64,000 nucleotides of DNA, taken from NCBI RefSeq assembly GCF_021043365.1, contig NZ_JAJNDU010000001.1, forward strand, positions 62,001-126,000. Direction: 5' to 3'. Made by a program: the position numbers and the translations under genes. Shown piece after piece: positions 50,909 to 60,313 of the stretch. Position 1 is the stretch's first letter; every line of letters begins with the position of its first letter. The DNA comes from Sphingomonas sp. IC-11 (GTDB lineage Bacteria > Pseudomonadota > Alphaproteobacteria > Sphingomonadales > Sphingomonadaceae). The notes under the pieces were generated by a model. The model did not search any database and was not told the DNA's origin. It saw only the letters and a list, made by a program, of their open reading frames with translations.

Positions 50909-52690
50909 CTAGGCCAGCGCTTCCGCCATCTCGGCCAGTTCGAGCCAGCGCAGCTCCGCCATTTCCTTCTCCTCGCGCGCTGACGCGATCGCCTTCATTA
51001 GCCGATCGAACTTCGCCGGATCACGCGCGTACAGCTCCGGATCGGCCAGCAGCGACTCGTCGCGCGCGATGGCGGCGTCGAGCTGCTCGATCTTCTTGGG
51101 CAGCTGATCGAAGTCGCGCTGATCCTTGTAGCTCAGCTTGGTCCTCGCCTGCGGAGGCGGGGCAGGGGCCGCGGGCGCTCCCTTGGCGACTGGCTTCTTC
51201 TCGATCTGCGGCGCGCGCTGCCGCTCCCAATCCTCATATCCCCCGGCCACCACGTCCACCTTGCCGGAGCCGTCCAGGCCCAGCGTGACGGTGACGGTGC
51301 GGTCGAGAAAGTCACGGTCATGGCTGACAATCAGGACAGTGCCCTCATAGTCTGCGATGACCTCCTGCAGCAGATCCAGCGTCTCGAGATCGAGATCGTT
51401 GGTCGGCTCGTCCAGCACCAGCAGGTTGGAATGACGAGCGAATTCCCGCGCGAGCAGCAGGCGCGAGCGCTCGCCACCGGAAAGTGAGCCTACCTTCGCC
51501 TCGGCAAGGCTGGGATCGAAGAGAAACTCCTTGAGATAGCCGTGGATGTGCTTCTTCGCGCCCAGCACGTCGATCCAGTCGCCGCCATCCGCCAGCACTT
51601 CGCGCACGGTCTTTTCGGGCGCCATCAGCTTGCGCTGCTGGTCGATGACGATGCCGTCCAGGGTCTTGGCCAGCTTTACGGTGCCGCTGTCCGGTGCAAG
51701 TTCACCGGTGAGCAGGCGAAGCAGCGTGGTCTTTCCCGCGCCGTTTCTGCCGACGATACCGATGCGGTCGCCCCGGGTAACGCGAAAGGTCAGATCGCGG
51801 ATGATCGTGCGCCCGTCATAGCTCTTGTTGACGTGCTCGGCGTCGATCACGACCTTGGTCTTGTTGTCGTCGCTGCCCATCGCCAACGCGGCTGCACCCT
51901 GCGGCCCGATCATGGCGGCCCGCTCCGCTCGCATTTCCTTCAGCTTGGAAAGCCGGCCCTGATTGCGCCGGCGACGACCCGTGACGCCGCGCTGCAGCCA
52001 ATGCTCCTCGATCTTCAGCTTGGCGTCGAGCTTTTCCGCGGCGCGCTGCTCCTCGGCATAGACCTGCTCGGTCCAGGCATCGAAACCGCCGAACCCCACT
52101 TCCGCCCGGCGCAGGTTGCCGCGGTCCAGCCACAGCGTCTGCTTGGTAAGGCGCGTCAGGAATGTGCGGTCATGGCTGATGACAACAAAGGCACCCCGGA
52201 AACGCCGCAGCCAATCCTCCAGCCATTCGATGGCCCCAATGTCCAGGTGGTTGGTCGGCTCGTCCAGCAGCAGCACGTCGGGATCCTGCGCGAGGGCGCG
52301 CACGATGGCGGCACGACGCCTTTCGCCGCCCGAGGCGGTCGCTGCTTCGCGCGACAGGTCGATGCCGAGCTGGTCCGCAATCGCGTCGGCTTCGAAATGC
52401 TGCGGGGCATCGCTGCCGGACAGCACATAATCCGCAAGGGTCGCAAAGCCGGAAAGGTTGGGATCCTGCTCCAGGAGGATCACGCGGGTTCCAGGAACGA
52501 TGGTACGTCGGCCCTCGTCGCTCTCGATAGTGCCGGCGATCAGCTTCAGCAGTGTCGTCTTGCCGGCGCCATTGCGACCGATCAGGGCAAGTCGATCGCG
52601 TGGGCCGACATAAAAGTTCAAGTTGCGGAACAGCCAGCCGGCCCCCTGAATGAGGCCGAGGTCTTCATACGCTAGGATTGGGGCAACCAT
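50909..52690 (-). CDS. uup: ABC-F ATPase, Uup-like
   Basis: This cytosolic protein has two ABC ATPase domains and no membrane part, typical of ABC-F translation factors. I chose ATG 52690 (MVAPILAYEDLGLIQGAG), giving 593 aa; the frame is open to 52849. Both domains carry GRNGAGKTT and an SGGE signature (GGERRRAAIVRAL, GGERSRLLLAREF). Uup has a C-terminal coiled coil, seen here as the last region (DQLPKKIEQLDAAIARDE). Uup-like proteins act on ribosomes or branched DNA; the exact target is unsettled. Confidence 0.92.
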   Translation of the reverse strand: MVAPILAYEDLGLIQGAGWLFRNLNFYVGPRDRLALIGRNGAGKTTLLKLIAGTIESDEGRRTIVPGTRVILLEQDPNLSGFATLADYVLSGSDAPQHFEADAIADQLGIDLSREAATASGGERRRAAIVRALAQDPDVLLLDEPTNHLDIGAIEWLEDWLRRFRGAFVVISHDRTFLTRLTKQTLWLDRGNLRRAEVGFGGFDAWTEQVYAEEQRAAEKLDAKLKIEEHWLQRGVTGRRRRNQGRLSKLKEMRAERAAMIGPQGAAALAMGSDDNKTKVVIDAEHVNKSYDGRTIIRDLTFRVTRGDRIGIVGRNGAGKTTLLRLLTGELAPDSGTVKLAKTLDGIVIDQQRKLMAPEKTVREVLADGGDWIDVLGAKKHIHGYLKEFLFDPSLAEAKVGSLSGGERSRLLLAREFARHSNLLVLDEPTNDLDLETLDLLQEVIADYEGTVLIVSHDRDFLDRTVTVTLGLDGSGKVDVVAGGYEDWERQRAPQIEKKPVAKGAPAAPAPPPQARTKLSYKDQRDFDQLPKKIEQLDAAIARDESLLADPELYARDPAKFDRLMKAIASAREEKEMAELRWLELAEMAEALA

Positions 52691-52795
52691 GGACGCGGCA
52701 GATAGGGGTGCGGGGGCGATGCGCCAAGCGCCGTTCACGCGGTTCGTCGTCAAGGCGCTGATTGGGACGAGGTGCCCGCCGCCACGGATGAAAAC

Positions 52796-52835
52796 AAGAA
52801 AGGGACCGGATGCGCCTGGCACCCGGTCCCTTCTT
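52796..52835 (-). terminator. Rho-independent terminator after groEL
   Basis: Read on the minus strand, a strong stem (AAGAAGGGACCGG with CCGGTCCCTTTCTT) surrounds a loop of about 13 bases and is followed by a T-rich run (GTTTTCATC). It lies 80 bp past the groEL stop. Its structure and T-run fit an intrinsic terminator for groESL. Confidence 0.85.
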
Positions 52836-52915
52836 GATCGGATCGACAACTGCTGTGCCGTTGCTGAGCCATCCGACGTCGTATCGGGCGCAGCCTGGGC
52901 CGCGCCCGTCCGAAA

Positions 52916-54565
<1,650 letters not shown>

Positions 54566-54610
54566 TCAGATGAACGAATGTTGAGAAAGTTGAGGCTGTC
54601 GAACGGAATC

Positions 54611-54898
54611 TCAGGCGATGATGCCGAGAATGTCCGATTCCTTCATGATGAGCAGGTCTTCGCCGTTCACCTTCACTTCGGTGCCCGACCACTTGCCGAA
54701 CAGGATACGATCACCGGCCTTGACGTCGAGCGGCGTGACCTTGCCGTCTTCCGCCTTGGCGCCCGCACCGGCGGCGACAACCTCGCCCTCCTGCGGCTTT
54801 TCCTTGGCGGTGTCGGGAATGATGATCCCGCCGGCAGTCTTTTCCTCGGCCTCGACGCGGCGCACGAGCACGCGGTCGTGCAGCGGACGGAAGTTCAT
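54611..54898 (-). CDS. groS: Co-chaperonin GroES (HSP10)
   Basis: This 95-aa co-chaperonin caps GroEL. It has the N-terminal [19 protein letters not shown], the mobile-loop region [19 protein letters not shown], and [15 protein letters not shown] ribosome site AGAGGG lies 8 bp before the ATG. It is the first gene of the operon, directly downstream of a perfect CIRCE operator and a good promoter. Confidence 0.99.
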   Translation of the reverse strand: MNFRPLHDRVLVRRVEAEEKTAGGIIIPDTAKEKPQEGEVVAAGAGAKAEDGKVTPLDVKAGDRILFGKWSGTEVKVNGEDLLIMKESDILGIIA

Positions 54899-54932
54899 GG
54901 CTGTACCCTCTTTTGAGCGGTGTGACTGTTTT

Positions 54933-54959
54933 TTGGCACTCGCCTGAATCGAGTGCCAA
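54933..54959 (-). promoter_or_regulatory. CIRCE operator (HrcA binding site) upstream of groES
   Basis: The perfect inverted repeat TTGGCACTC-N9-GAGTGCCAA has the arm length and 9-base spacer of CIRCE. It differs from the consensus TTAGCACTC arm at only one position, with the compensating change in the other arm. It lies just downstream of the predicted promoter and 35 bp before groES, so HrcA bound here would block transcription. hrcA itself is not in the window. Confidence 0.95.
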
Positions 54960-54966
54960 CGCGGGC

Positions 54967-54995
54967 CATATGTGTCTGGTCAATCACCGCGTCAA
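54967..54995 (-). promoter_or_regulatory. Housekeeping promoter of groESL
   Basis: Read on the minus strand, a -35 element TTGACG is followed by a 17-bp spacer and a -10-like CATATG. The expected start of transcription is near the outer edge of CIRCE at about 54960. A second candidate -35, TTGACC, overlaps. The placement matches HrcA-repressed promoters. Confidence 0.65.
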
Positions 54996-55027
54996 CGGCA
55001 CGGGACACAAAAAATTGGAACCACCGG

Positions 55028-56434
55028 TCAGATCGTGCGTGGAACCAGGCCCAGCCGTTCGCGGGCATACCAGCGCCACATTAGCAGGACGGAAACGGCA
55101 AGCAGGCCGACGGCGAGGCCGGTCCAGATGCCGACGCCGGCCCAGCCAGCCTCGAAGCCGAGGAAGATGGACGTGCCAAAGCCGACCACCCAATAGCCGA
55201 ACAGCGCGATGAACATCGGCACGCGCGTATCCTGCAAGCCGCGCAATACGCCCGCCGCCACCGCCTGGGCGCCGTCCACCAGCTGGAACATGGCCGCAAG
55301 CGCCAGATACTGTACCGCGAGCTTGACGACGATGGCATTGGCGGGCGCGTCCACATCGACATAAGCGCTCACGAACAGGCGCGGCGCTGCCCACATGGCG
55401 GCGGCCGTGATGCCCATGAAGCCGATCCCCACCGCCAGAGCGACGCGGCCCGCACGCGCGATCCAATCCCGGTCCCGTGCGCCATAGGCCATGCCGACGC
55501 GTATGGTGGCCGCCTGTGCAATGCCGAACGGCACCTGGAAAGCGATGGCGGCGATATTGAGCGCCACGGCATGGGCCGCGACTTCGTTGACGCCGATCAA
55601 ACCCATTAGGATCGCGGCCCCACCGAACAGCGCGCCCTCGAAGGTCCAGGTCAGCATGATCGGAACGCCGAGCCGGATGATGTCGCGGAAGCGTGGCCAT
55701 TCGGTTGCCCACCATCGGCCGAACAGGTGATACCGTCGCAACCGCCGGTCGAAGCGGATGATGGCGGCATAAGCGATTGCCATCGCCGTCAGGCTGATGA
55801 CGCTGGCGATCGCAGATCCTTCCAGCCCGAGAGCCGGCGCGCCAAGATTGCCGAAGACCAGCGCCCAGTTGGCGACAATGCTCACCAGCAGCGCGAGGCC
55901 AGTGACGGCAAAGGCCCACCCCGGACGGCCAAGCGCGGCCGCCGACGATCGCATGATTCCCGCCGCGACACCGGGCAAAAGACCGATCAGGATGATGTCG
56001 AGAAAGTGCCCTGCGCGGCGCGCCACATCCGGATCCTGCCCGGCCAGCAGCAGAAGCGTCTCGCCATGCGCCAGCAGGAGCAGCACCGGCAGCGCGGCGG
56101 CAGCGCCGACCCAGAAGGCCATGCGCACGCTGCGTCGCACTTCGCGTACGGCATGGCGCCGGCGCCCGAGCTCTGCCGCAATCAGCGGGGAAGCGGCGCT
56201 GGTGAGGCCGATCAGCGCATACATGCTGAGGTTGAAGAGGAACACGCCGAGCGTTGCGGCCGCCAGATCGACCGTACCGAGTCGCGCGACGAAGATCACG
56301 TCGACCGCGCTTACCGCCATCTGCAACAGGTTCGCGCCAACCAGGGGCGCGGCAAGGCGAGTCAGGGCGGACAGCTCGGCCCGGTCGCTCGCCGGACGCG
56401 TTTCGGTCAGCGGCGGGGCGGCAGCAAGCTCCAT
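55028..56434 (-). CDS. MATE family multidrug/metabolite exporter
   Basis: This 468-aa inner-membrane protein has about 12 helices in two halves, typical of MATE cation-drug antiporters. The N-terminal half has LTRLAAPLVGANLLQMAVSA and FVARLGTVDLAAATLGVFLF. The second half has GVPIMLTWTFEGALFGGAAI and NEVAAHAVALNIAA. Its drug or metabolite substrate cannot be told. It lies downstream of groESL without an obvious link and diverges from sppA. Confidence 0.93.
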   Translation of the reverse strand: MELAAAPPLTETRPASDRAELSALTRLAAPLVGANLLQMAVSAVDVIFVARLGTVDLAAATLGVFLFNLSMYALIGLTSAASPLIAAELGRRRHAVREVRRSVRMAFWVGAAAALPVLLLLAHGETLLLLAGQDPDVARRAGHFLDIILIGLLPGVAAGIMRSSAAALGRPGWAFAVTGLALLVSIVANWALVFGNLGAPALGLEGSAIASVISLTAMAIAYAAIIRFDRRLRRYHLFGRWWATEWPRFRDIIRLGVPIMLTWTFEGALFGGAAILMGLIGVNEVAAHAVALNIAAIAFQVPFGIAQAATIRVGMAYGARDRDWIARAGRVALAVGIGFMGITAAAMWAAPRLFVSAYVDVDAPANAIVVKLAVQYLALAAMFQLVDGAQAVAAGVLRGLQDTRVPMFIALFGYWVVGFGTSIFLGFEAGWAGVGIWTGLAVGLLAVSVLLMWRWYARERLGLVPRTI

Positions 56435-56584
56435 GACGGCGCCGGGTTAGGCCGAAAATCTTACGGTGGAAAGGCCGCGGCGCCAGTAAAGCGCGCTGAA
56501 CCGTGCGCCCTTGGGCAGCAGTTTCGCCGTATTGCTCCACCCATACACCTTCGGCTAAACCACTGGCGGACTTTCCGGGAAATC

Positions 56585-58462
56585 ATGATGAAGCTTGTAC
56601 GCGGCGCGTGGAAACTGCTGGTCGGCATCAAGGACGCGCTGGTGCTGGTGGCGATGCTGCTGTTCTTCGCATTGCTGTTCGCCGCGCTGAACTCGCGGCC
56701 AAGCACGCCTGCAATCAAGGACGGTGCGCTTGTGCTCGATCTCGACGGGCCCATCGTCGAACAACCGGAAGAAGTGCCGGCGCTCGCCTTTGTGTCCGGT
56801 CAGCAGATCGGCCGCCAGTATCGACTTCGCGATGTCGTGCACGCCATCGATGCGGCACGCACCGACACACGCGTGAAGGCTATTGTGCTCGACCTCGACC
56901 GTTTCGGCGGCGCCTATCCTGCGATCCTGGCGGAAGTAGCCGAGGCGCTGGTCCGTGTTCGTCAGAGCGGAAAGCCGGTGCTGGCCTATGCGACCGGATA
57001 TACGGATGGCAGCTACCGGCTCGCTGCGGCGGCGAGCGAGATCTGGGTGGATCCGCTGGGCGGCACGATCTTCAGCGGGCCCGGAGGCAGCCGGCTTTAT
57101 TACAAGGGGCTGATCGACAAGCTGGGCGTCACTACCCACGTCTTCCGCGTCGGCAAGTTCAAGTCCGCGGTGGAGCCTTATACCCGCGCGGACGAGAGCC
57201 CGGAATCGCGTGCCGCTTCGCAAGCGCTCTATGGATCGCTGTTCGAACAGTGGAAGAATGCGATTGCGCAGGCCCGGCCGAAGGCGCGGGTCGACGGCTG
57301 GCTGACGCAGCCGAGCCGTATCGTACAGGCGGCCGGCGGCGATCTCGGCAAGGCGAGCCTTGAGTCCGGCATCGTCGACAAGCTGGGCGACCGCCTGACG
57401 TTCGGGCGTCGCGTCGCCGAGATCGTCGGCGCTGACAAGGACAAGCCGGCCGGCTCGTTCAAGCAGATCCGCTACGCCAGCTATGTTCAGGCAAACCCGG
57501 CGCCCAACGACGGCGAAATCGGCGTGGTGACGGTCGCCGGTGAAATCGTGGACGGCAAGGCCGGTCCTGGCACTGCGGGCGGCGATACCATTTCCAAGTA
57601 CATCCTTGATGGCTTGGCCGAGAAGAAGTTGAAGGCGCTGGTCGTGCGCGTCGACTCGCCGGGCGGGTCGGTCATGGCGTCGGAGCGTATCCGCCTCGCC
57701 GTGCTGGAGGCAAAGCGTCGCGGGCTGCCGATCGTCGTATCGATGGGCGGCGTCGCTGCATCGGGTGGTTATTGGGTGTCGATGCCGGGCGAGGTGATCT
57801 TCGCCGATCCCGGTACCATCACTGGCTCGATCGGCGTTTTCGGCGTTCTCCCGAGCTTCGAGAAGAGCCTCGCGAAGATCGGCATCACCAGCGACGGGGT
57901 GAAGCTGACCCCGCTGGCGGGTCAGCCCGACATCGTCGCTGGCATCAATGACGAGGCGGGGGCGCTGATCCAGTCAAGCATGGAGCAAGTCTATGGTCAG
58001 TTCCTTGCCCGTGTGTCCCAGTCCCGCAAGATTCCGGTCGCGCGGGTCGACGAGATCGCGCAGGGGCGCGTCTGGGAAGGCGGCACGGCACGCCAGCTCG
58101 GTCTGGTTGATCGCTTCGGCACGCTCGACGATGCCCTGAAGGAAGCGGCACGGCGCGCAAAGCTCGATCCGGCAAAGGCCAAGCCGGTGTACCTCGAGAA
58201 GAAGCCGAGCTGGGCGGCGCAGATTGCGCAGCAGATTGGCGACAGCGAGGACGAGAACGGCAGCGCGCCGACCGATGCGCTCGGCCGGATCGCGTGGGAG
58301 CAGCGGCAGGTGCTGGCCCGCGCCGCCGGTGACGTCCGTCGCCTGGCAATGGCCGGCGGAATCCAGGCGCGCTGCCTGGAATGTGGCGCGGTCGGCCCGG
58401 CGCAGGTGATGGCTGGCGACCAGCGCCTGCTCGATCTCCTGCTGGCGCGGTTCGGGTTGTGA
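56585..58462 (+). CDS. sppA: Signal peptide peptidase SppA (long, 67K type)
   Basis: This membrane-anchored serine protease degrades cleaved signal peptides. I chose the ATG-ATG pair at 56585/56588, giving 625 aa with an N-terminal helix (about 19-37). The open frame extends back to 55727, but that part is antisense to the MATE gene. It has two S49 domains. The catalytic Lys (about 193) is in GKFKSAVEPYT and the Ser (about 393) in GGVAASGGYWVS. It overlaps the next gene by 4 bp (GTGA). Confidence 0.95.
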   Translation: MMKLVRGAWKLLVGIKDALVLVAMLLFFALLFAALNSRPSTPAIKDGALVLDLDGPIVEQPEEVPALAFVSGQQIGRQYRLRDVVHAIDAARTDTRVKAIVLDLDRFGGAYPAILAEVAEALVRVRQSGKPVLAYATGYTDGSYRLAAAASEIWVDPLGGTIFSGPGGSRLYYKGLIDKLGVTTHVFRVGKFKSAVEPYTRADESPESRAASQALYGSLFEQWKNAIAQARPKARVDGWLTQPSRIVQAAGGDLGKASLESGIVDKLGDRLTFGRRVAEIVGADKDKPAGSFKQIRYASYVQANPAPNDGEIGVVTVAGEIVDGKAGPGTAGGDTISKYILDGLAEKKLKALVVRVDSPGGSVMASERIRLAVLEAKRRGLPIVVSMGGVAASGGYWVSMPGEVIFADPGTITGSIGVFGVLPSFEKSLAKIGITSDGVKLTPLAGQPDIVAGINDEAGALIQSSMEQVYGQFLARVSQSRKIPVARVDEIAQGRVWEGGTARQLGLVDRFGTLDDALKEAARRAKLDPAKAKPVYLEKKPSWAAQIAQQIGDSEDENGSAPTDALGRIAWEQRQVLARAAGDVRRLAMAGGIQARCLECGAVGPAQVMAGDQRLLDLLLARFGL

Positions 58463-58869
58463 TCGCTGCCATCCTGCTGGCGCTGCAGGCCGCGGCGGCC
58501 GCCGCCGTGCCGCCTGCGGTCCAGCCGGCGTCGCCGCGCACGCTGAACGGGCGCTTCGCCTGCGACGCGATCGTCTATGAGGTGCAGGTGACCGCAACGC
58601 CTCAGTCGGGGGCGGGCGTGCTGCTCGATCGGCTGATGATCGGCGGCAAGCCGGTTGACAGCGGTTCGCTGGCTGAGGCGCGGCGAATGGTGGCACGATT
58701 GGCGGACGTCCAGTCGATCGATGTGCGGTGCCGCGCTGCGGGCGGCGGCGAACTGAGCATTTACGGGGCGCAAGCCGCACCGGGCGCGCCGCCGCGGCGC
58801 GCGCGCCTGCGCGGCACCATGAACGGCGGCGCCGTCTCCGACCTGACCGTCGCCGTCGAGCAGCGCTGA
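58459..58869 (+). CDS. Small secreted protein of unknown function coupled to sppA
   Basis: The GTG start overlaps the sppA stop. The 136-aa product begins with a hydrophobic signal (IAAILLALQAAAAAAV) and has only two cysteines (about 35 and 91), which could form one disulfide in the periplasm. No known domain is recognised. Translational coupling to SppA suggests an envelope role, perhaps with signal-peptide turnover. Confidence 0.7.
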   Translation: MIAAILLALQAAAAAAVPPAVQPASPRTLNGRFACDAIVYEVQVTATPQSGAGVLLDRLMIGGKPVDSGSLAEARRMVARLADVQSIDVRCRAAGGGELSIYGAQAAPGAPPRRARLRGTMNGGAVSDLTVAVEQR

Positions 58870-58987
58870 TGGGGTACGCCCCAATATGGGTGGCGCTGGA
58901 ATCGATTGACGATCATCCGGCTTTGCTGCCGATTAGGGGCGCCTGCCCGGCTCAAGGGCCGGCACTGCCAGAAGGAGGCGCCTGACC

Positions 58988-59551
58988 ATGATCGCCATTC
59001 GCGCCGCCACGCCCGCCGACGCGGCGACAATTGCGGCAATCTATGCGCCCTATGTACTGTCCGGCACGGTTTCATTTGAAAGCGAGGCGCCGGACACGCG
59101 ACAGATGCGGCAACGCATGGCTGCCTCCGACGGCTTTTATCCCTGGATGGTGGCGACGTCGGGCGCAGGCGACGACGCCGCTGTGGTCGGATATGCCTAT
59201 GCTACCCGCTTTCGCGAGCGGGCCGCCTATCGCTACGTGGTGGAAACGTCGATCTATCTGTCCGGATCGGTTCAGCGGCAGGGGGTGGGACGGCTGCTTT
59301 ACGAGGCACTCGTCGATACGCTGCGCGCGCAAGGCTTCACCCAGGCGATCGGCGTGATCGCACTTCCCAACGATAGTTCGATTTCGTTGCACGAGGCAGT
59401 CGGCTTCCGCCGGGCCGGCATCTATCGCGAGGTCGGCTACAAGCAGGGGCGCTGGGTGGACGTCGGCTTCTGGCAATGTGCGCTGAACGAAAGCGTGGTG
59501 CCGCCGATCGAGCCGCGGCGTTTTGCGGACGTTGGCGTGGTCCGCGCCTGA
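58988..59551 (+). CDS. GNAT N-acetyltransferase, phosphinothricin acetyltransferase-like
   Basis: This 187-aa protein shows the PAT/Bar pattern: IRAATPADAATIAAIYAPYV, SFESEAPDTRQM, the acetyl-CoA loop VQRQGVGRLLYEALVDTL, and HEAVGFRRAGIYREVGYKQG. The last motif and VDVGFWQ are typical of enzymes that acetylate phosphinothricin-type amino acids or methionine derivatives. A good AGAAGGAGG site precedes the start. The real substrate is unknown. Confidence 0.88.
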   Translation: MIAIRAATPADAATIAAIYAPYVLSGTVSFESEAPDTRQMRQRMAASDGFYPWMVATSGAGDDAAVVGYAYATRFRERAAYRYVVETSIYLSGSVQRQGVGRLLYEALVDTLRAQGFTQAIGVIALPNDSSISLHEAVGFRRAGIYREVGYKQGRWVDVGFWQCALNESVVPPIEPRRFADVGVVRA

Positions 59552-59614
59552 TCCCGGGGCGACGCCGCGCCTTGCCTGCCCGATCAGCGAAGATCGCTGT
59601 GACAGCGGGACCGC

Positions 59615-60241
59615 TCAGCGGCGCTGGCGATACGCCGGCAGATGCAATTGCCACCGGATCGCCGCTGCACGCAGCGCGAAGCCGGCGCTCGCAGCGAGGA
59701 TCGCAGCCACGGCGCCGGCCATTCCCAGCAAGGTGAGGCCCACGAACAGTGCCGACGCCAGCGCCGCCGCGGTGACATAAAGCTCCGGGCGCATCAGGAT
59801 CGATGGCTCTCCGGCGAGAACGTCACGGATGATGCCCCCGACGCACGCCGTCACCACGCCCATCAGGAAAGCAGGCACCGGCGGCACGCCATAGCCAAGC
59901 GCCTTGGCCGCGCCATAAACCGCGTAAGCGGCGAGGCCCACCGCGTCGAACCAGTCAAGCGCTTCTCCGCGCCACCAGCGTTCGGGCGTGACCCAGATCA
60001 CCAACGCCACCGACAGGCAGACGGCGGCGGCGCGGCTGTCGACGATCCAGAATACCGGCGCGCCGATCAGCAGATCGCGAACTGTGCCCCCGCCCACGCC
60101 CGTGATGATCGCGAAGAACGCGAGCGTGACCATTGTCTGCCCCCGCCGGGCGGCGGCAAGCGCACCGGAGGCAGCGAACACCGCGAGGCCGGCAAGGTCG
60201 AACCAGGGCGCGAGAGCCGGGAGGGCGGCGACGGGCGGCAT
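59615..60241 (-). CDS. Trimeric intracellular cation channel family protein (UPF0126)
   Basis: This 208-aa membrane protein has about seven helices in two related halves. Each half has a Gly-rich kinked motif (GVGGGTVRDLLIG and CVGGIIRDVLAGE). This is the bacterial TRIC/UPF0126 (YicG-like) pattern. Members are proposed potassium or glycine-related channels. The physiological role here is unknown. Confidence 0.93.
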   Translation of the reverse strand: MPPVAALPALAPWFDLAGLAVFAASGALAAARRGQTMVTLAFFAIITGVGGGTVRDLLIGAPVFWIVDSRAAAVCLSVALVIWVTPERWWRGEALDWFDAVGLAAYAVYGAAKALGYGVPPVPAFLMGVVTACVGGIIRDVLAGEPSILMRPELYVTAAALASALFVGLTLLGMAGAVAAILAASAGFALRAAAIRWQLHLPAYRQRR

Positions 60242-60313
60242 GGGCGAGCGGTTATCAGATCATTGTTCAGCAGGGGAGTGGGTGTCGCGTGCCACCCCGC
60301 TGCGGGTTCGTCC

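Noticed and set aside
55727..56584. Extended N-terminus for SppA
   Set aside because: This upstream open frame is antisense to the MATE gene and is Arg/Gln/Asp-rich; the true start has a membrane helix directly after it.
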